From a virus, in IMG/VR virus record IMGVR_UViG_3300044611_000796, positions 1-26,598 of that record: 26,598 bases of DNA. One strand, given 5' to 3'. Shown in pieces: positions 1 through 11,900 of the stretch. Every line of letters starts with the position of its first letter. Position 1 is the first letter of the stretch. The notes below the pieces were generated by a model, which searched no databases, had not been told where the DNA came from, and was given only the letters and a program-made list of their open reading frames with translations. The translations under genes and the position numbers were made by a program.

Positions 1-113
1 TCTGATATTTTTAAAAATTGATCATATTCATTTTTGTTTTTATTTACAATTGCATTAGAATCTAAATCTCTAATTAAATTTCTATCAGTTTCTACTATTA
101 AATAATTATTCAT
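1..113 (-). CDS. Small conserved-type phage protein, 3' end outside the window
   Basis: An open frame starts at the ATG at 113-111 and runs off the left edge, giving at least 37 residues beginning MNNYLIVETDRNLIRDLDSN. Its start codon overlaps the stop of the 2429-aa gene in an ATGA arrangement (110-113), which is typical of translational coupling in phage operons, so it is probably a real late gene. The visible part is hydrophilic, with no signal peptide or membrane segment. I do not recognise a domain. Small proteins of this look follow the large baseplate genes in T4-like cyanophages, but that is a memory-based impression, and the function is unknown. Confidence 0.6.
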   Translation of the reverse strand, partial: MNNYLIVETDRNLIRDLDSNAIVNKNKNEYDQFLKIS

Positions 114-3100
114 TCTGCTGCATATGAACGAAGAGCAATTGACCTAAAGTTTTTAATTCTAGGTGGTTTTGATTGATCATTAGAGGTCATAATAACCTTA
201 ATCATAAATCCATTAAATTGTGGTAGATTTTCTGCAGTAAATTTATATTCACTAAATTGATTTAAATTGTTATTTGAATTTACTGTTTTGTCTGGTGATC
301 CATCAGTATTAAATGGAGTATAAATTTGTTGAAAATCTGAATTATCATTTCTATAAAGTTTATACATAACTCGAATATCTGCTCCAGCAAATTTATGTCC
401 ATCAAATTGAACATAAAGTGAGTTTGCTGGGAACTCCAAAGATATTTTTTTAGTTTCATATATTCCAGAATTTGGATCACTTCCTGGAATTTTACATCTA
501 TTATCAGTCTCAAAGTTTTCAACTTTATCATCAACCAAGTTGCTAATTGCGATAATATTTGCAGTATTCAAATCAATAAATGGCGATACATCTTCTTTAG
601 TTGTAGATAAAGTCATTTCAAGTGCAAATGACTTTTCATTTGAAAGTAAATTATACTCATTTACTTTCGATGCCACAATTCTTGGACTATTAAGATAATT
701 CAATTTATTTAAAGAAACATTCTCATATCCTTGATCTGCAAATGATGATTCATTTCCACTAATACTTGTTCCTGAAATTGTTTTAATTCTTGCTGTAATA
801 TTTGTTCCTGAAGGTGTTATTGAATTAATTCTTGGAGAAATAACTTCAAATGGAACATTTTGAGAAACTTCAAGATTTTTTCCACCGCCAGATTTGGTTG
901 TTTTAAATGATTTTGATGTATCTGATAATTTTAAATAGTAACTATCAAATGTTTTTTCTCTTGAATCAATATTGTGTGTTTTATTGATTTTTCTTAATGA
1001 AATAGAGTTAAATTGATAAGTATATACCAATGAATTTATAGCATGAGTTGTTTTTAAACTATTATCAATTCCCCTTTCAGTAATTGTAATATTATTTCCA
1101 GAAATAGAATTATAAGAAATTATTTCATTATCAATTAGCAAATATCCAGTATTAGCAACACCTATGGCAGATCCTTCAAATGAAGTTAATATTCCAGGAT
1201 TGCTTACAGTTATTGTTGTTGATGTATCCAAAATAGATGAAGAAAGAATTGTTGGTGACAAATCACTATTGAAATTAATTACTTCTAATTTATTTGAACT
1301 TGAATGCATTCCGTGATTTTTGTGATCAAACAATAATGTATATCCATCTCTGATTGGATCATCATTGATAGAAGTTGGAGCAGCAAGTCCAAATGATGAA
1401 CCAGTTGAATTGTAATATGTCAAAGAATCTAATGTATTGAATGATCCATTTACATCATCAATAACCAACAAGTTTGTAGTAGAAACAATTCCAACTGTTG
1501 CTCTTACGCCAGTTCCAGTGTTTCCTAATTGATTTACCAAAATCAAATCACCAGATCTATATCCATTTCCACCACTTGTTACATTTAAATTACTTATAGC
1601 ACCATTAGATACAGTGACTGTTGCAACACAAGAACTTCCATACCCAGTCAATGCACTAAATCCAATTCCAGTAAAAGTTCCATTAGTTAATCCAATTCCA
1701 GAAGAAGATACAACTAAAGAACTTGTTCCTAATCCGACTGGACCACCATAATCAAAAATATTACCATAAGATGAAGTTTGTGTTAAACTATTTCCTTGAG
1801 CAAATGAAATAGTTGTATTTGCAATTGAAACATATTGTCTCTTAGAATATGAAGTTGCTGGATTTTCTTTTAAAATCTTACCTTTTGGAAGATCAGAATT
1901 GTAAAATATGAAACTAGATGGAGTGTTTGTTACAAACTTTGCCTTAAAGAGCTTGAATTTCAAATCTTCAAATTGACTTGGATCCCAAGTTGATCCGTTT
2001 TGTGATTTAAACAATGAACCCATATATGGTTGCTTATTGCTTATTGACCCAAGAATTAAATCTTCCTCACCAACTCTAGATGTAAACGTTAAGTATTTGC
2101 TAGTAGATGATACTAAAACAAGTGCATATTCATATCCAGATTGCAAATATACCGGAGTTGAAAATTTAAATATAGTTGGAGCACTTCCATCTGTGGAAAG
2201 TGGAATATCTTTTGGATCTACTTGAGTTTCTCCAAATGGAACGATTACTCCAGTTGGAGAACCATCTCTCATAGTTCTAATTTGGATTGTAACTGGAGAA
2301 ACTTCATCTTTTGTTTTAAAGTAAACTTCTCCACCAGTAACAAATACTCCATCTTGATACTTGTCTCTTTCAATTAAGAAAGATTGAGCAAGAGGGTCAT
2401 ACCAACCAGTATCAGAAACATTTGTTCTAGTTTCAATTCTGTTTTCATCAAGACTTTGTGTTATTTGTGTAATTGGTTGATCGGAACCAATTTGTTTTCT
2501 TTCAATTTCTGGAGTTTTGATTGAAAGTGTTTGTTCTTGAGTATTTTGTGCATAACCAGTAGCAAAGTAAGTAGTTTGTGCAGAACTTTCACCTGGGTCT
2601 AAATTGTTTGCATTTGTTGGACTTGTAGTAATTCTAATTGTATTCTGTCCAGTGGTAAATTTGGGATTGCTTGGAATTTTTGGATCTGGAATAAACAACG
2701 AGAAAATAAGAGTTCCTTTTTCATCGCTCCTTAAACTCAATTCATTAACAACTGCTTCAGCAGTTCCAGATTCATTTGCTATCACAGAACCTTTTCTAAC
2801 CCATCCAGAACGTGATGGATCCACAAGAAGTGCCAAATCTCCAGTATCAAGATTTACAATCGTGCTAGTGCTGGAATATGATGATCCCAAAGGAGATGAT
2901 GTATATGGATCCGTACTGTAAGTTACAGTTGGTGATTTAAAATCACCAAATTTGTGATTTAGTTGTGCAACTCTAAATTTGATTTGAGGATTTCCAACTG
3001 ATTGTGATGATATTGAAGTTCTTACAATATCAGAAGTTGCAAATGTCCCTCTTCTCATCGTAATTGGTAAAAGTTTTGGAGTGCAATATTCTGTTACATC

Positions 3101-6100
3101 TGTATTCTCAAAAAAGACATAATATCTTGTATTTGGTTTTAATTTATTTCCAACTACTTCAATGTTTCTAGAACGACAATTATATAAAACATCAACTCCA
3201 ATAACTCTATTTCCAAGACTTATTTTTTCTTCACCTGCAGTTAGTTGCAAACCAAAAGTTTTGTTTATTCCTGTTTGCTGTATTGTTTGTAAATAATCAT
3301 TAGAAAGTACATTAGTAGTAGTAGTTACGTCTCTTCTAAGTGGAACTTGATTTCTACGTTGTGCATCAACAACACTAGAAGAACTAATCACATCACTACT
3401 AACTAATTCTTCTTTAATTAATTCTTTTCCAGTCCAAGTTGTTTCGTGAGAATTCCAATAACTTGCAGACATTCCACCGTTTTCTCTATCCTCTACTCCG
3501 AGCAATTCTGCAACAGCACCAAAAGCGGAATCAATTTTTATTACATCTGGAGTTTCCAGCATAACTTCTTCAATCCAGAAATCAGATATTGGAGTAAGTT
3601 CAATTGCTCCAGCATATAATGCTATATGGAAAGGATTTATATTTTCTGTTCTACTTGCAAGATCTTGTACAATAAATGGAACTTCAGTATATTTTAAAGT
3701 TAAACCTACACCATTTCTTGTAATATTGTTAGATTCGAAATCTTCAATCCAACGATAGTCAGAATTTGTTGGATTTGCTAAAGACGATTTTGTTTCAAAA
3801 ATTAAAGAGACATTTCTTTCTGTTGATCTTGGTCTGCATTCTCCATTTTCTATATCAATATCAAATTTAGAATCACCAGTCAAATTATGAGATTCGTGAT
3901 TTCTAAAAGTATCTACAAAAAATCCTGATTTAAATTTATCAAGTCCAGTGTTTGGATCTTTTATTGATAGATTTTTTGTATCAGTTTCAAGTAAAGAAAG
4001 AGTTGTATAATCTTCTAATGTTTTGATTCTTGTCTCAAGATTCCCAATATCATTCATCGTATACCTCTTATGAGGTATAGTTTTTATTGAACAATCATTA
4101 GTAGCATTAATCATATAAGGATTCATTGAAATTGTTGCAACTTCAAATCCTTCATTATTTGGAATAGGAAGTTTTGGATTTTCTGATGGTTCTCCTTTTT
4201 TTATTTCAAATAATCCATCTTTAGTTAGATATAATCTATCCAGTCTTCCAAGATAATACGAATAATCTACAACAATTGTTTCATTAGAAACAATTGTTTC
4301 AGAAGAAGATCCTGAAAAATTTCTACTTGAGAATGAAAATGGCGATAGTGTACTAGTTGTAGAATATGGTAAAACTTTTGGTCTAAAATCAATATAGTCG
4401 GATGCTCGTACACCCAATACTGATGGTATTTCTTTAGAATAATTTAATGAATTATAACTATTTACAGATTCAACTGTTCCAGATGATTCATTATTTTGAT
4501 AATAATCAAAAATAATACTTAATTTTTTAGTTGGTTCTGCAATTCCAGAGTTTCTTATAATTCTTCCATAATCTGCATATTCTAATCTATACCCATCATC
4601 AAATTGATAATTTCTAATAATATTTCTATCACCAACTATTAAAATACTAATAGTTGCAACAATAGAAGAAGTTTTAAATGTTATTATTTCTTCAATTTCA
4701 AAAGTTTTTTCATTTTCATATACAAACCTTATTTGATTTGATCCATCAACATACACGACACGAGCAAGTGCCCCAGAAGAATTTCCAATAAGTTGTTCTC
4801 CTATCTTTACATTATTTACAAAACTGTCAGATTGAGATGAGACTGTCAATGCTGGTAAAGTTGGATTATTACTATCATTTGATTCAAAAACACCTAAAAT
4901 TCTATAAATGTCTGGATAATTTAATGAAATTTCATCATCCTGTACTCTAGTTCCATATACTGAATTATAAGTAAGGCCATCATTAAAAGTAGTTGATCCA
5001 ATTCCAGATCCACTATATTTTGATCTATTAATTATTAATTCATTGCATCTAACTAATGTTTTTTCTTTAGATGAAAGTGTTGTTCTCTTTACTGTGCAAG
5101 ATAAAGTTGCGTTTCCAGTTCTAGAAAGACCAGAAATAGTCAATTCTCTTAAATTTGAACTAAACGATACTTGTGCGCTAGTTAAAACTTCCTTTTGTCC
5201 TGTTTCCCAAGTTAAAATATAATTATCTTCTTTGAATGGTTCAAAATAAATATTATTATCTCCAAGATCACTCAAATAAAAAGTATATGTAGATGCTGTA
5301 ATATTTTTTAAAATTTGTTTTCTTGCAATATACGTAGAATCTAATAAATTAATTGAAGAAACATATCTATTTTGTATATCAATTGTATATCCAGGATTGG
5401 ATGCATCCTCTAATGATGGAATTACAACATCAAAATCAGTAACAGTCAAATCCGACCCAGAAGAAGGAAGATTACCTTCACACACTCCAATGACTGTAGA
5501 TACACCAACAACTGTTAACTTAGTTGCAGAAACATTTGATACTCTATTGTATGTAATTGTACTAAATCCTGGTCTAGAATATTGTACAATATCTCCAATT
5601 TTTACTAATGACCTAAAATCCGAAACACTTGGGCTTGTTACTGTACTAATCCCTGTCGTTCCCGGAGTAATTGTAAATTGACTTGTTTCTGTAAAAACTT
5701 TTGCTTTTTGTCCCAAAACCAAATCAGAAGCAAAAGTCGATACTCCAACTGCTCCATATACTGATTTAACATCAGTAAAGTTATAATCTACTATTGATGT
5801 TAAATTTCTACCTACATTAATTCCATTAACTATAATTGGTTCATTAATTGAAAAATTTCCTTTAGTATCATATATGGTTAAAGATGTTTCATTTGCAATT
5901 GAATTTTTCAAAAATCCAGTTGCACCACTATATTGACCTTTAATGTGCGAATCTGCTGATGCAGTGATACCAAGTCCAATTGTAACTGAAGTATATGTTT
6001 GAATATCAAAAAGTCTTAAATCGTATTCAGTGGTCGAAATACCAGAAACAAATCTTTGATTGAAATCATAAACTCTAGCGATGCCAATAGTTGTCGCTGA

Positions 6101-7399
6101 TCCAATTGTGCGATTGCTATCCAATCTTTGATTTAACAAATTTATTGTATATGTTGTTGAAAATCCAATTTTTGGAGAACCATACACGTTATTTGTTCTG
6201 ACTAAATTTCCAATTTTTATTGGTAAACTTACATTCTGTTTTGATTTCGTGGTTCTTGGTTTTACTAAATCTATGGATGATGTAGATAATTTATCAATAT
6301 CATATCCTCTAACATATGCTTTTCCTGGAGAAACTTGCAAAACAAAAATATCATCAGATGGAGTATTTCCGTTTTGCGTTAATTGATTTTCATAATATAC
6401 ACCTCTATTGGAGATTCTGTCATTTAAAGATTCTCTAACGTCAATAGCAAATGGGGAAACGTAATAATCTCCAGACTCTTCAAATGTTCTTCTTGCTAAT
6501 TCTTCTTTGAAAATATTTAATTCTGTTTTATTGACAAATTTTTGCAATATTCCTTGATTTACACGAATTAATTCTACAAAATTTTGATCATTTAAATCAG
6601 TTAATTCTTTTTTGTGTAAACTTGCACTGATTTTAAATCTATCAGCTCCAGGTGCTGATTCATTTGGAAATCCTTGAGCATTGTCAAAAAGATCTTGATT
6701 TTCACTTGATGCTGAGATAATTTGTTCATTAATTAATAAACCAATCCTATAACTAGGAGCATTGCTATATTGATCTAAAATTATTGTTTCTTTTTGAACT
6801 TTTACAAAATATCCTCTTATAAAATAAACTCCATCATTAATTGAAGCGGAAGATCCAATTTTAGTTGCATTTGAATTTATACACTTTGCAAATGAACTAT
6901 TTGTTGAAATTTTAGTTAAAGAATAATTAATATCCGAAAGCGTAATTAAATTCTCACCATCAATAAAAGTTTTTACATTTGGATCTGTTCCCGAGGATTT
7001 ATATTTTACATAAAGAGTATCAAATCCATCTATGGATTCTGTATCTGTAATTCTATTAACAACAGTTGCGGTTACACCAGAAGTTTCTCCTTTTATTTCA
7101 ATTTCTTCGGACGATAATATACTTGTATATTCTTTTACTGGTATATTTAAAAAATATGGATCTATTCTGACGGCAAAATATCTATCATCATAAAAAGTTG
7201 CCCCTGGAATAACAACTGATCCCTCTTTAAAAAAATATTGACCAAATTTTTCAGTTTGATTTTGAAGAATTGATTGTAGAGTGTTTAATTCTCTGGATTG
7301 AATTGGAAATCCAGGTTTGAATAAAACTTTCTTGTAGTTTTTATTCTCATCAAAATCATCAAAATATGGAGAGATATTTAAATTAGTGTTTTGTGCCAT
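110..7399 (-). CDS. Giant virion structural protein with DUF4815-type N-terminus (baseplate wedge or fibre-associated)
   Basis: This 2429-residue protein begins MAQNTNLNISPYFDDF and continues with residues like FKPGFPIQSRELNTLQSIL. That is the signature start of the DUF4815 family found in large virion proteins of T4-like marine phages. By position after gp8 it takes the place of T4 gp9/gp10, so a role in the outer baseplate wedge or in anchoring fibres is likely but inferred. Around residues 2086-2123 there is a module with IDNEII followed by RGIDNS and a His, also seen in the 3413-aa protein. A glycine-rich GGNGYRSGD motif lies nearer the middle of the C-terminal half. No signal peptide or membrane segments are visible. 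The start at 7399 lies 4 nt after the gp8-type gene stop, and AAAGAA just before the ATG may serve as a weak ribosome site. The product is very large for a wedge protein of T4 itself. Confidence 0.85.
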   Translation of the reverse strand: MAQNTNLNISPYFDDFDENKNYKKVLFKPGFPIQSRELNTLQSILQNQTEKFGQYFFKEGSVVIPGATFYDDRYFAVRIDPYFLNIPVKEYTSILSSEEIEIKGETSGVTATVVNRITDTESIDGFDTLYVKYKSSGTDPNVKTFIDGENLITLSDINYSLTKISTNSSFAKCINSNATKIGSSASINDGVYFIRGYFVKVQKETIILDQYSNAPSYRIGLLINEQIISASSENQDLFDNAQGFPNESAPGADRFKISASLHKKELTDLNDQNFVELIRVNQGILQKFVNKTELNIFKEELARRTFEESGDYYVSPFAIDVRESLNDRISNRGVYYENQLTQNGNTPSDDIFVLQVSPGKAYVRGYDIDKLSTSSIDLVKPRTTKSKQNVSLPIKIGNLVRTNNVYGSPKIGFSTTYTINLLNQRLDSNRTIGSATTIGIARVYDFNQRFVSGISTTEYDLRLFDIQTYTSVTIGLGITASADSHIKGQYSGATGFLKNSIANETSLTIYDTKGNFSINEPIIVNGINVGRNLTSIVDYNFTDVKSVYGAVGVSTFASDLVLGQKAKVFTETSQFTITPGTTGISTVTSPSVSDFRSLVKIGDIVQYSRPGFSTITYNRVSNVSATKLTVVGVSTVIGVCEGNLPSSGSDLTVTDFDVVIPSLEDASNPGYTIDIQNRYVSSINLLDSTYIARKQILKNITASTYTFYLSDLGDNNIYFEPFKEDNYILTWETGQKEVLTSAQVSFSSNLRELTISGLSRTGNATLSCTVKRTTLSSKEKTLVRCNELIINRSKYSGSGIGSTTFNDGLTYNSVYGTRVQDDEISLNYPDIYRILGVFESNDSNNPTLPALTVSSQSDSFVNNVKIGEQLIGNSSGALARVVYVDGSNQIRFVYENEKTFEIEEIITFKTSSIVATISILIVGDRNIIRNYQFDDGYRLEYADYGRIIRNSGIAEPTKKLSIIFDYYQNNESSGTVESVNSYNSLNYSKEIPSVLGVRASDYIDFRPKVLPYSTTSTLSPFSFSSRNFSGSSSETIVSNETIVVDYSYYLGRLDRLYLTKDGLFEIKKGEPSENPKLPIPNNEGFEVATISMNPYMINATNDCSIKTIPHKRYTMNDIGNLETRIKTLEDYTTLSLLETDTKNLSIKDPNTGLDKFKSGFFVDTFRNHESHNLTGDSKFDIDIENGECRPRSTERNVSLIFETKSSLANPTNSDYRWIEDFESNNITRNGVGLTLKYTEVPFIVQDLASRTENINPFHIALYAGAIELTPISDFWIEEVMLETPDVIKIDSAFGAVAELLGVEDRENGGMSASYWNSHETTWTGKELIKEELVSSDVISSSSVVDAQRRNQVPLRRDVTTTTNVLSNDYLQTIQQTGINKTFGLQLTAGEEKISLGNRVIGVDVLYNCRSRNIEVVGNKLKPNTRYYVFFENTDVTEYCTPKLLPITMRRGTFATSDIVRTSISSQSVGNPQIKFRVAQLNHKFGDFKSPTVTYSTDPYTSSPLGSSYSSTSTIVNLDTGDLALLVDPSRSGWVRKGSVIANESGTAEAVVNELSLRSDEKGTLIFSLFIPDPKIPSNPKFTTGQNTIRITTSPTNANNLDPGESSAQTTYFATGYAQNTQEQTLSIKTPEIERKQIGSDQPITQITQSLDENRIETRTNVSDTGWYDPLAQSFLIERDKYQDGVFVTGGEVYFKTKDEVSPVTIQIRTMRDGSPTGVIVPFGETQVDPKDIPLSTDGSAPTIFKFSTPVYLQSGYEYALVLVSSTSKYLTFTSRVGEEDLILGSISNKQPYMGSLFKSQNGSTWDPSQFEDLKFKLFKAKFVTNTPSSFIFYNSDLPKGKILKENPATSYSKRQYVSIANTTISFAQGNSLTQTSSYGNIFDYGGPVGLGTSSLVVSSSGIGLTNGTFTGIGFSALTGYGSSCVATVTVSNGAISNLNVTSGGNGYRSGDLILVNQLGNTGTGVRATVGIVSTTNLLVIDDVNGSFNTLDSLTYYNSTGSSFGLAAPTSINDDPIRDGYTLLFDHKNHGMHSSSNKLEVINFNSDLSPTILSSSILDTSTTITVSNPGILTSFEGSAIGVANTGYLLIDNEIISYNSISGNNITITERGIDNSLKTTHAINSLVYTYQFNSISLRKINKTHNIDSREKTFDSYYLKLSDTSKSFKTTKSGGGKNLEVSQNVPFEVISPRINSITPSGTNITARIKTISGTSISGNESSFADQGYENVSLNKLNYLNSPRIVASKVNEYNLLSNEKSFALEMTLSTTKEDVSPFIDLNTANIIAISNLVDDKVENFETDNRCKIPGSDPNSGIYETKKISLEFPANSLYVQFDGHKFAGADIRVMYKLYRNDNSDFQQIYTPFNTDGSPDKTVNSNNNLNQFSEYKFTAENLPQFNGFMIKVIMTSNDQSKPPRIKNFRSIALRSYAAE

Positions 7400-7403
7400 T
7401 TCT

Positions 7404-8966
7404 TTAGAATTCTACTACAATTTTTAATTCTTCTTTTTGTGAAGCAGATCTCGTGATTGGAGCTCTGTTATCAATATAAATTATTTCACCATAATATTTT
7501 TTTATATCTGGATTTGAAATTCCAGATGAAAAAGTTTGTCCGAGTTGAATCACTTTTCCGCCAACTTGAATATTATCACCTCCAAATGATGTATCTACAA
7601 TTAATGGAGATCCACTGACGGTGGAACAATTTATTGTTGTTCCAGAACCAACAAATGAATTCAACTTATATCCATATGTAGACAATGTTGAGAGACCAAC
7701 TGGTTGATAGTATTTTAAAATACCAGTATTTCCATTCCAAGAAGCAACATATCCAACTGCAGTGGACCCAACTCCAACAGATTGTGTTATTAATGCATTT
7801 ATTGGATATGATGTATCCGATGTATTACCAGCTCCCACTGGTTTTAATTTTAATGCACCAAGATTTGTTGCTGTGGAAGTATTTATTGGTTCTATTTGAC
7901 TACCATAAACAACTGGATTTTTAATTATTCCAATTCTTGAAAAATTGTTTCCAATTACATAATCTGGGTCAGAGTCATATTTTGAATAGACCATAGCCCT
8001 GTATGCTCCAAGTTCTTTATAAATATTAAATCCATGACCACCAACTGGAGGAATAATTACTTCAAAAGAACCTCCAGAACCTCCTGTAATCTCTGGATTT
8101 CCTCCTAACCCAACACCAAAGTTTATAAATGCTTTGGTATAATTTGAACCACCATTTGTAACTTGTATTGTATCAATTTCTCCACTATTAATTGTTATTG
8201 TTACTGTTCCTCCAGTGCCATCTCCTAGTATTGGAATATCCGTAATAGTTCCAGTTGAACCTCCACCACCAGAAAGGGTATATCCAGATCCTCTATTTTT
8301 TATAATTGCCGTTTGTATTTTTCCATTCACTGCAGAATTTTTAATAGATTCTGTTGTTTGATCTCCCCAAAATTTTGGAACAGGAATATAATTTTCAGTT
8401 GTAAATTTTAAAATATCTGATGGTGAAATTGTATAAAGATACTTCCACAAATATCCATCATCTCCTGCTTGTTGTGGATTTGTGTCTACAAAATTTGGTT
8501 CATATAAAGATTTTTGTCCATTTAAATATTCTGGATTTGATCCATTATTTAAACAAATGTATACTTTATATTCGGAATTTAAGACATAAAAACTAGATTC
8601 ATATAAAGTTTTTGCATTAGTTTGCGATGAAGGGTTGTCGATACTATAATTATTTTTATACATATCATATCTTACGCCAGATTCCCAATTAATTCTAGGA
8701 ATAATTCTAGCAACATCATTGGATGTTATTCTTTTTAAAAATAACATACTATCAAAGTATAAATTTTCTTCTCTCAATGAATCTTTTGGTTCTGGTGGAT
8801 CTGTTTGCCAATCAGAAGTACCATAATTTTCAATATTTGTATTTGTGGGATTTGGATGAGCCAAAAAACTATAATAATAATTTGTTGTAGTGCCAATTCC
8901 AGTAAAACTTTGAACAAAAGTTTCAGTGTTTAATATTCTAAACTGATCAGTAATTATGGCGGGCAT
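7404..8966 (-). CDS. 8: Baseplate wedge subunit, gp8-type
   Basis: This 520-residue protein starts MPAIITDQFRILNTETFVQ, which matches the characteristic N-terminus of the gp8-type baseplate wedge subunit of T4-like cyanophages. T4 gp8 itself is 334 residues, so this is a longer marine version. Gene order supports the call: gp25, gp6, a giant protein in the gp7 position, then this. Around residues 220-300 it is rich in glycine, with motifs such as NRGSGYTLSGGG and NGGSNYTKAF. These resemble repeats in both neighbouring giant proteins and may be an insertion relative to T4 gp8. It is preceded by an exact TATAAATA late promoter only 17 nt upstream, so it can be transcribed separately from the giant gene. 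The next gene follows after 4 nt. Confidence 0.8.
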   Translation of the reverse strand: MPAIITDQFRILNTETFVQSFTGIGTTTNYYYSFLAHPNPTNTNIENYGTSDWQTDPPEPKDSLREENLYFDSMLFLKRITSNDVARIIPRINWESGVRYDMYKNNYSIDNPSSQTNAKTLYESSFYVLNSEYKVYICLNNGSNPEYLNGQKSLYEPNFVDTNPQQAGDDGYLWKYLYTISPSDILKFTTENYIPVPKFWGDQTTESIKNSAVNGKIQTAIIKNRGSGYTLSGGGGSTGTITDIPILGDGTGGTVTITINSGEIDTIQVTNGGSNYTKAFINFGVGLGGNPEITGGSGGSFEVIIPPVGGHGFNIYKELGAYRAMVYSKYDSDPDYVIGNNFSRIGIIKNPVVYGSQIEPINTSTATNLGALKLKPVGAGNTSDTSYPINALITQSVGVGSTAVGYVASWNGNTGILKYYQPVGLSTLSTYGYKLNSFVGSGTTINCSTVSGSPLIVDTSFGGDNIQVGGKVIQLGQTFSSGISNPDIKKYYGEIIYIDNRAPITRSASQKEELKIVVEF

Positions 8967-8982
8967 TTTGTGTCTTTTTGAC

Positions 8983-8990
8983 TATTTATA
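8983..8990 (-). promoter_or_regulatory. T4-type late promoter (TATAAATA) before gp8-type gene
   Basis: The minus strand reads TATAAATA exactly, the consensus -10 element of T4 late promoters, which need gp55/gp33 sigma functions and the sliding clamp. It sits in the only sizeable gap of the structural operon, directly after the stop of the 3413-aa gene. The distance to the ATG at 8966 is 16 nt, so the expected leader is only about 10 nt and no clear Shine-Dalgarno is visible. Confidence 0.7.
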
Positions 8991-8996
8991 CTTTAA

Positions 8997-11900
8997 TTAA
9001 TAAGTTAATCTTAATTGCAATAATCTAGAAACATGTGCTGATGTTTCAATTCCAGCAATTCCATTTTGATTGTAAAATTCAAATGATTTAGAATTTGAAT
9101 TTCTAGATATATTGATTGTTCCCCAAGTATAGGTTCCGTAAGAATTAAGTTTGGGTAATAATGATGTGTTTATTCCAGAAATAGATTTTACGTTTGAATA
9201 TACACGAAGGGAACTTGATCCAATTGAAGTAATATTACTTGCATAATAAACATTATCAATAAAGCTATTTCCAACAGAAACAATCGAAGATGAATTATCC
9301 TTTATTGAAGTGACTCCAGATCCAATTATTGTATTTTCAATAACAAAATAATCACCTGTTGAAATTCCTGGTTTAACTACATTTCCAGGAATATTTGGAT
9401 CTGGAATTATATCAAAAATAATCATAGGAGATGATGTGCTTATTCCAGTAGCACTTGTGGCAATTCCAACAATAATTCCACAATCTCCGGAATATGTGAC
9501 TTTTTTTATTTTTTCTGTCACTGCAGTAGTTCCCAAACCAACTATTTTAATATCATTTAAAGTTTGTGACAAATCATCTAAATTATTAAACAATGGATAC
9601 GTATTTTTGACATAAATTTTAGAATCAGTCGATGCAACTGATGCAATAATATTTGTGCTTGGATATATTTGTGGTTCTAAATAATCTCTCTGTTTTGATA
9701 TTTTAATTCCATCAATAATAATATCGGAAGACTGTTTTGACCAAACTACTGGTCTCAAGAATGTGGAAGATGTGACTATTCCTATGCCACCATAAGTTTG
9801 TGTTTCTACGCTATCTGATGCAATTAATTCATAAATGATTCTTTCGTCTTGAGATGGAACGTTATTTTGTTTTTGTAATCTCAATCTATCTCCTGGTTTT
9901 ATTGACTGATTTACATTAATAATTAAATAATCTTCAGTTGACCCAACATAAAAATAAATTTTTAATTTACTTCCAGATTTTGGTGCTTCTTGGAATGTAA
10001 GTCTAGTTCCACCGTTAAAAATGTAATCTATTTCTGGTTTTTGTAATACATCATTTAAGAAAATAAGTAAATTATTTTTCAAAATAATTCCAGAATCTTT
10101 TTGTGCATTTATACTATAATATTCTTTAGTGACTATAGTTCTTGTTAATAAAAATGACTTTCTAAATCCATTGAATAAATTGCTAAAATCATCAAGTTCT
10201 AATAATTGACCAAAAGTCCAACCAGAGAATTTACTTTGATATCTATTCTTTACTGTAACTTTAAATGCAGAAGTTCCAATTCCAGTTCTAAATGGTATTC
10301 CAGAAAGAGTTAACACATCACCTACATTGTATCTATAACCACGATTCTGTAGATCAAATGAAATTATACTTCCTCCCGTACCAACTACTACATTCATTTT
10401 TGCTCCATTGCCATTACCACCAATTAATGATAGATTTTTGTATGGATATGGTTCATCTATAGTAACTGTAGGTGGGCTGGAAGATGTATATCCACTTCCT
10501 GGATTTATTATTGTAAATGAAGTCACAATTCCATTTGTTATTGATGAAATAATTGATGCCCCAATTCCAACTCCAAGTGTATCTGCAATAGAAACTCTAG
10601 GTGTGGCAGTATAACCAGATCCTCCAGTTGATAATCCAATTGATTGAATTGTTCCGCCAGCAGAAACAGTTACATACGCAGATGCCCTATATGGTGATTG
10701 ATATCCACTCCCGTTTGTTATATCAAATTCATTAATTACTCCACCTCTTGGTAAATCTCTATAATCAGATCCAGTAAAATTAATTGTTTGTCCAGTACCA
10801 ACAATTTGGTAATCTGACTCCAAAATAGATCCAACATCCCCGTAAAATGGTCTTTGGAAAATATTATTGACCAAAACAATTCCAAAACTGGTTTGTATTC
10901 CAGATAAAGTTGTTCCGTTTGTTGTTAAATTAAATTTGTTTTGAATACTATCAAAGGATTCTGAAATATCATCAATTATGTAATTTGTACCATAATTTAA
11001 ACGATAAAATACTCTTCCAGAAAAAGATGATTTTGACGTTAATGATCCAATTCCTGTTGGACCATAAGGAGCATCAGAAAAATAAATTTTACCGTCATTT
11101 ATAGTATAATCACCAGACAGTACAGTAACTGCTGCACCAACAGTATGTGCGGATGCAACAGATCCCATATAACTTCTAATAACATTGAGAGAATTGGTTG
11201 ATCCGACACCAACTAAATTGACTTTAATAATTTCATTTTCTATTTTTAATAATGATTTTCCTTGAATCTTTGAAATATCATTCAAATAAATTGTTGTTGT
11301 GGTCAATCCAACTTGAGTAGACAATCCTACTGATATATTTTTTTTAGATAATGGACTTTGAATTATATTATCAATAGTAATTAAACATCTACTTGAGGCC
11401 AAATTTGATTCAACTGAAAGACTGTGTTGTGTTCCAATGCCGGAAGAAGTAAATGTTATTGCTATTCCAGAAGATGCTTGAGTTGATCCTACTGCCAGTT
11501 TAATCGTATCTTTGGATATTTTGATAGCATATACATTAGATGGCAATATAGTTGTTGTCCCAACACCAACTATTGTTGTCGTTACAATTCCAATTGGTGT
11601 TCCTCCATTTGAAGAATACTTCAATATTTCGCCAGTATTAAATTCATGATCAGGAATTGTTATCAATGACGAAGATGTTATTATTCCAGAAGAATTGAAT
11701 TGTTTGTATAATAGTGTATTTCCATTATTATACAAAGTAAATGAAGTCAGACCAACAATTTGACCACCAATAGTAGTTGTTATTCCCGTAAATTGTGAAC
11801 TAATATCATCAATTTCTAAAACTTTATTTGTTCTTGATTCATTGTAGTCTGTAATAATTTTGGAATCAAATTTAATTATATTTGACAAAGATTGATTGCT

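Noticed and set aside
280-534. 84-aa minus-strand frame inside the 2429-aa gene
   Set aside because: It is a shadow in another frame of a strongly supported gene, with low-complexity Ile/Leu/Lys composition.
2037-5681. Plus-strand frames at 2037-2225, 2604-2921 and 5397-5681
   Set aside because: They lie antisense within the DUF4815-type gene, have no ribosome sites or coupling, and reflect its base composition.
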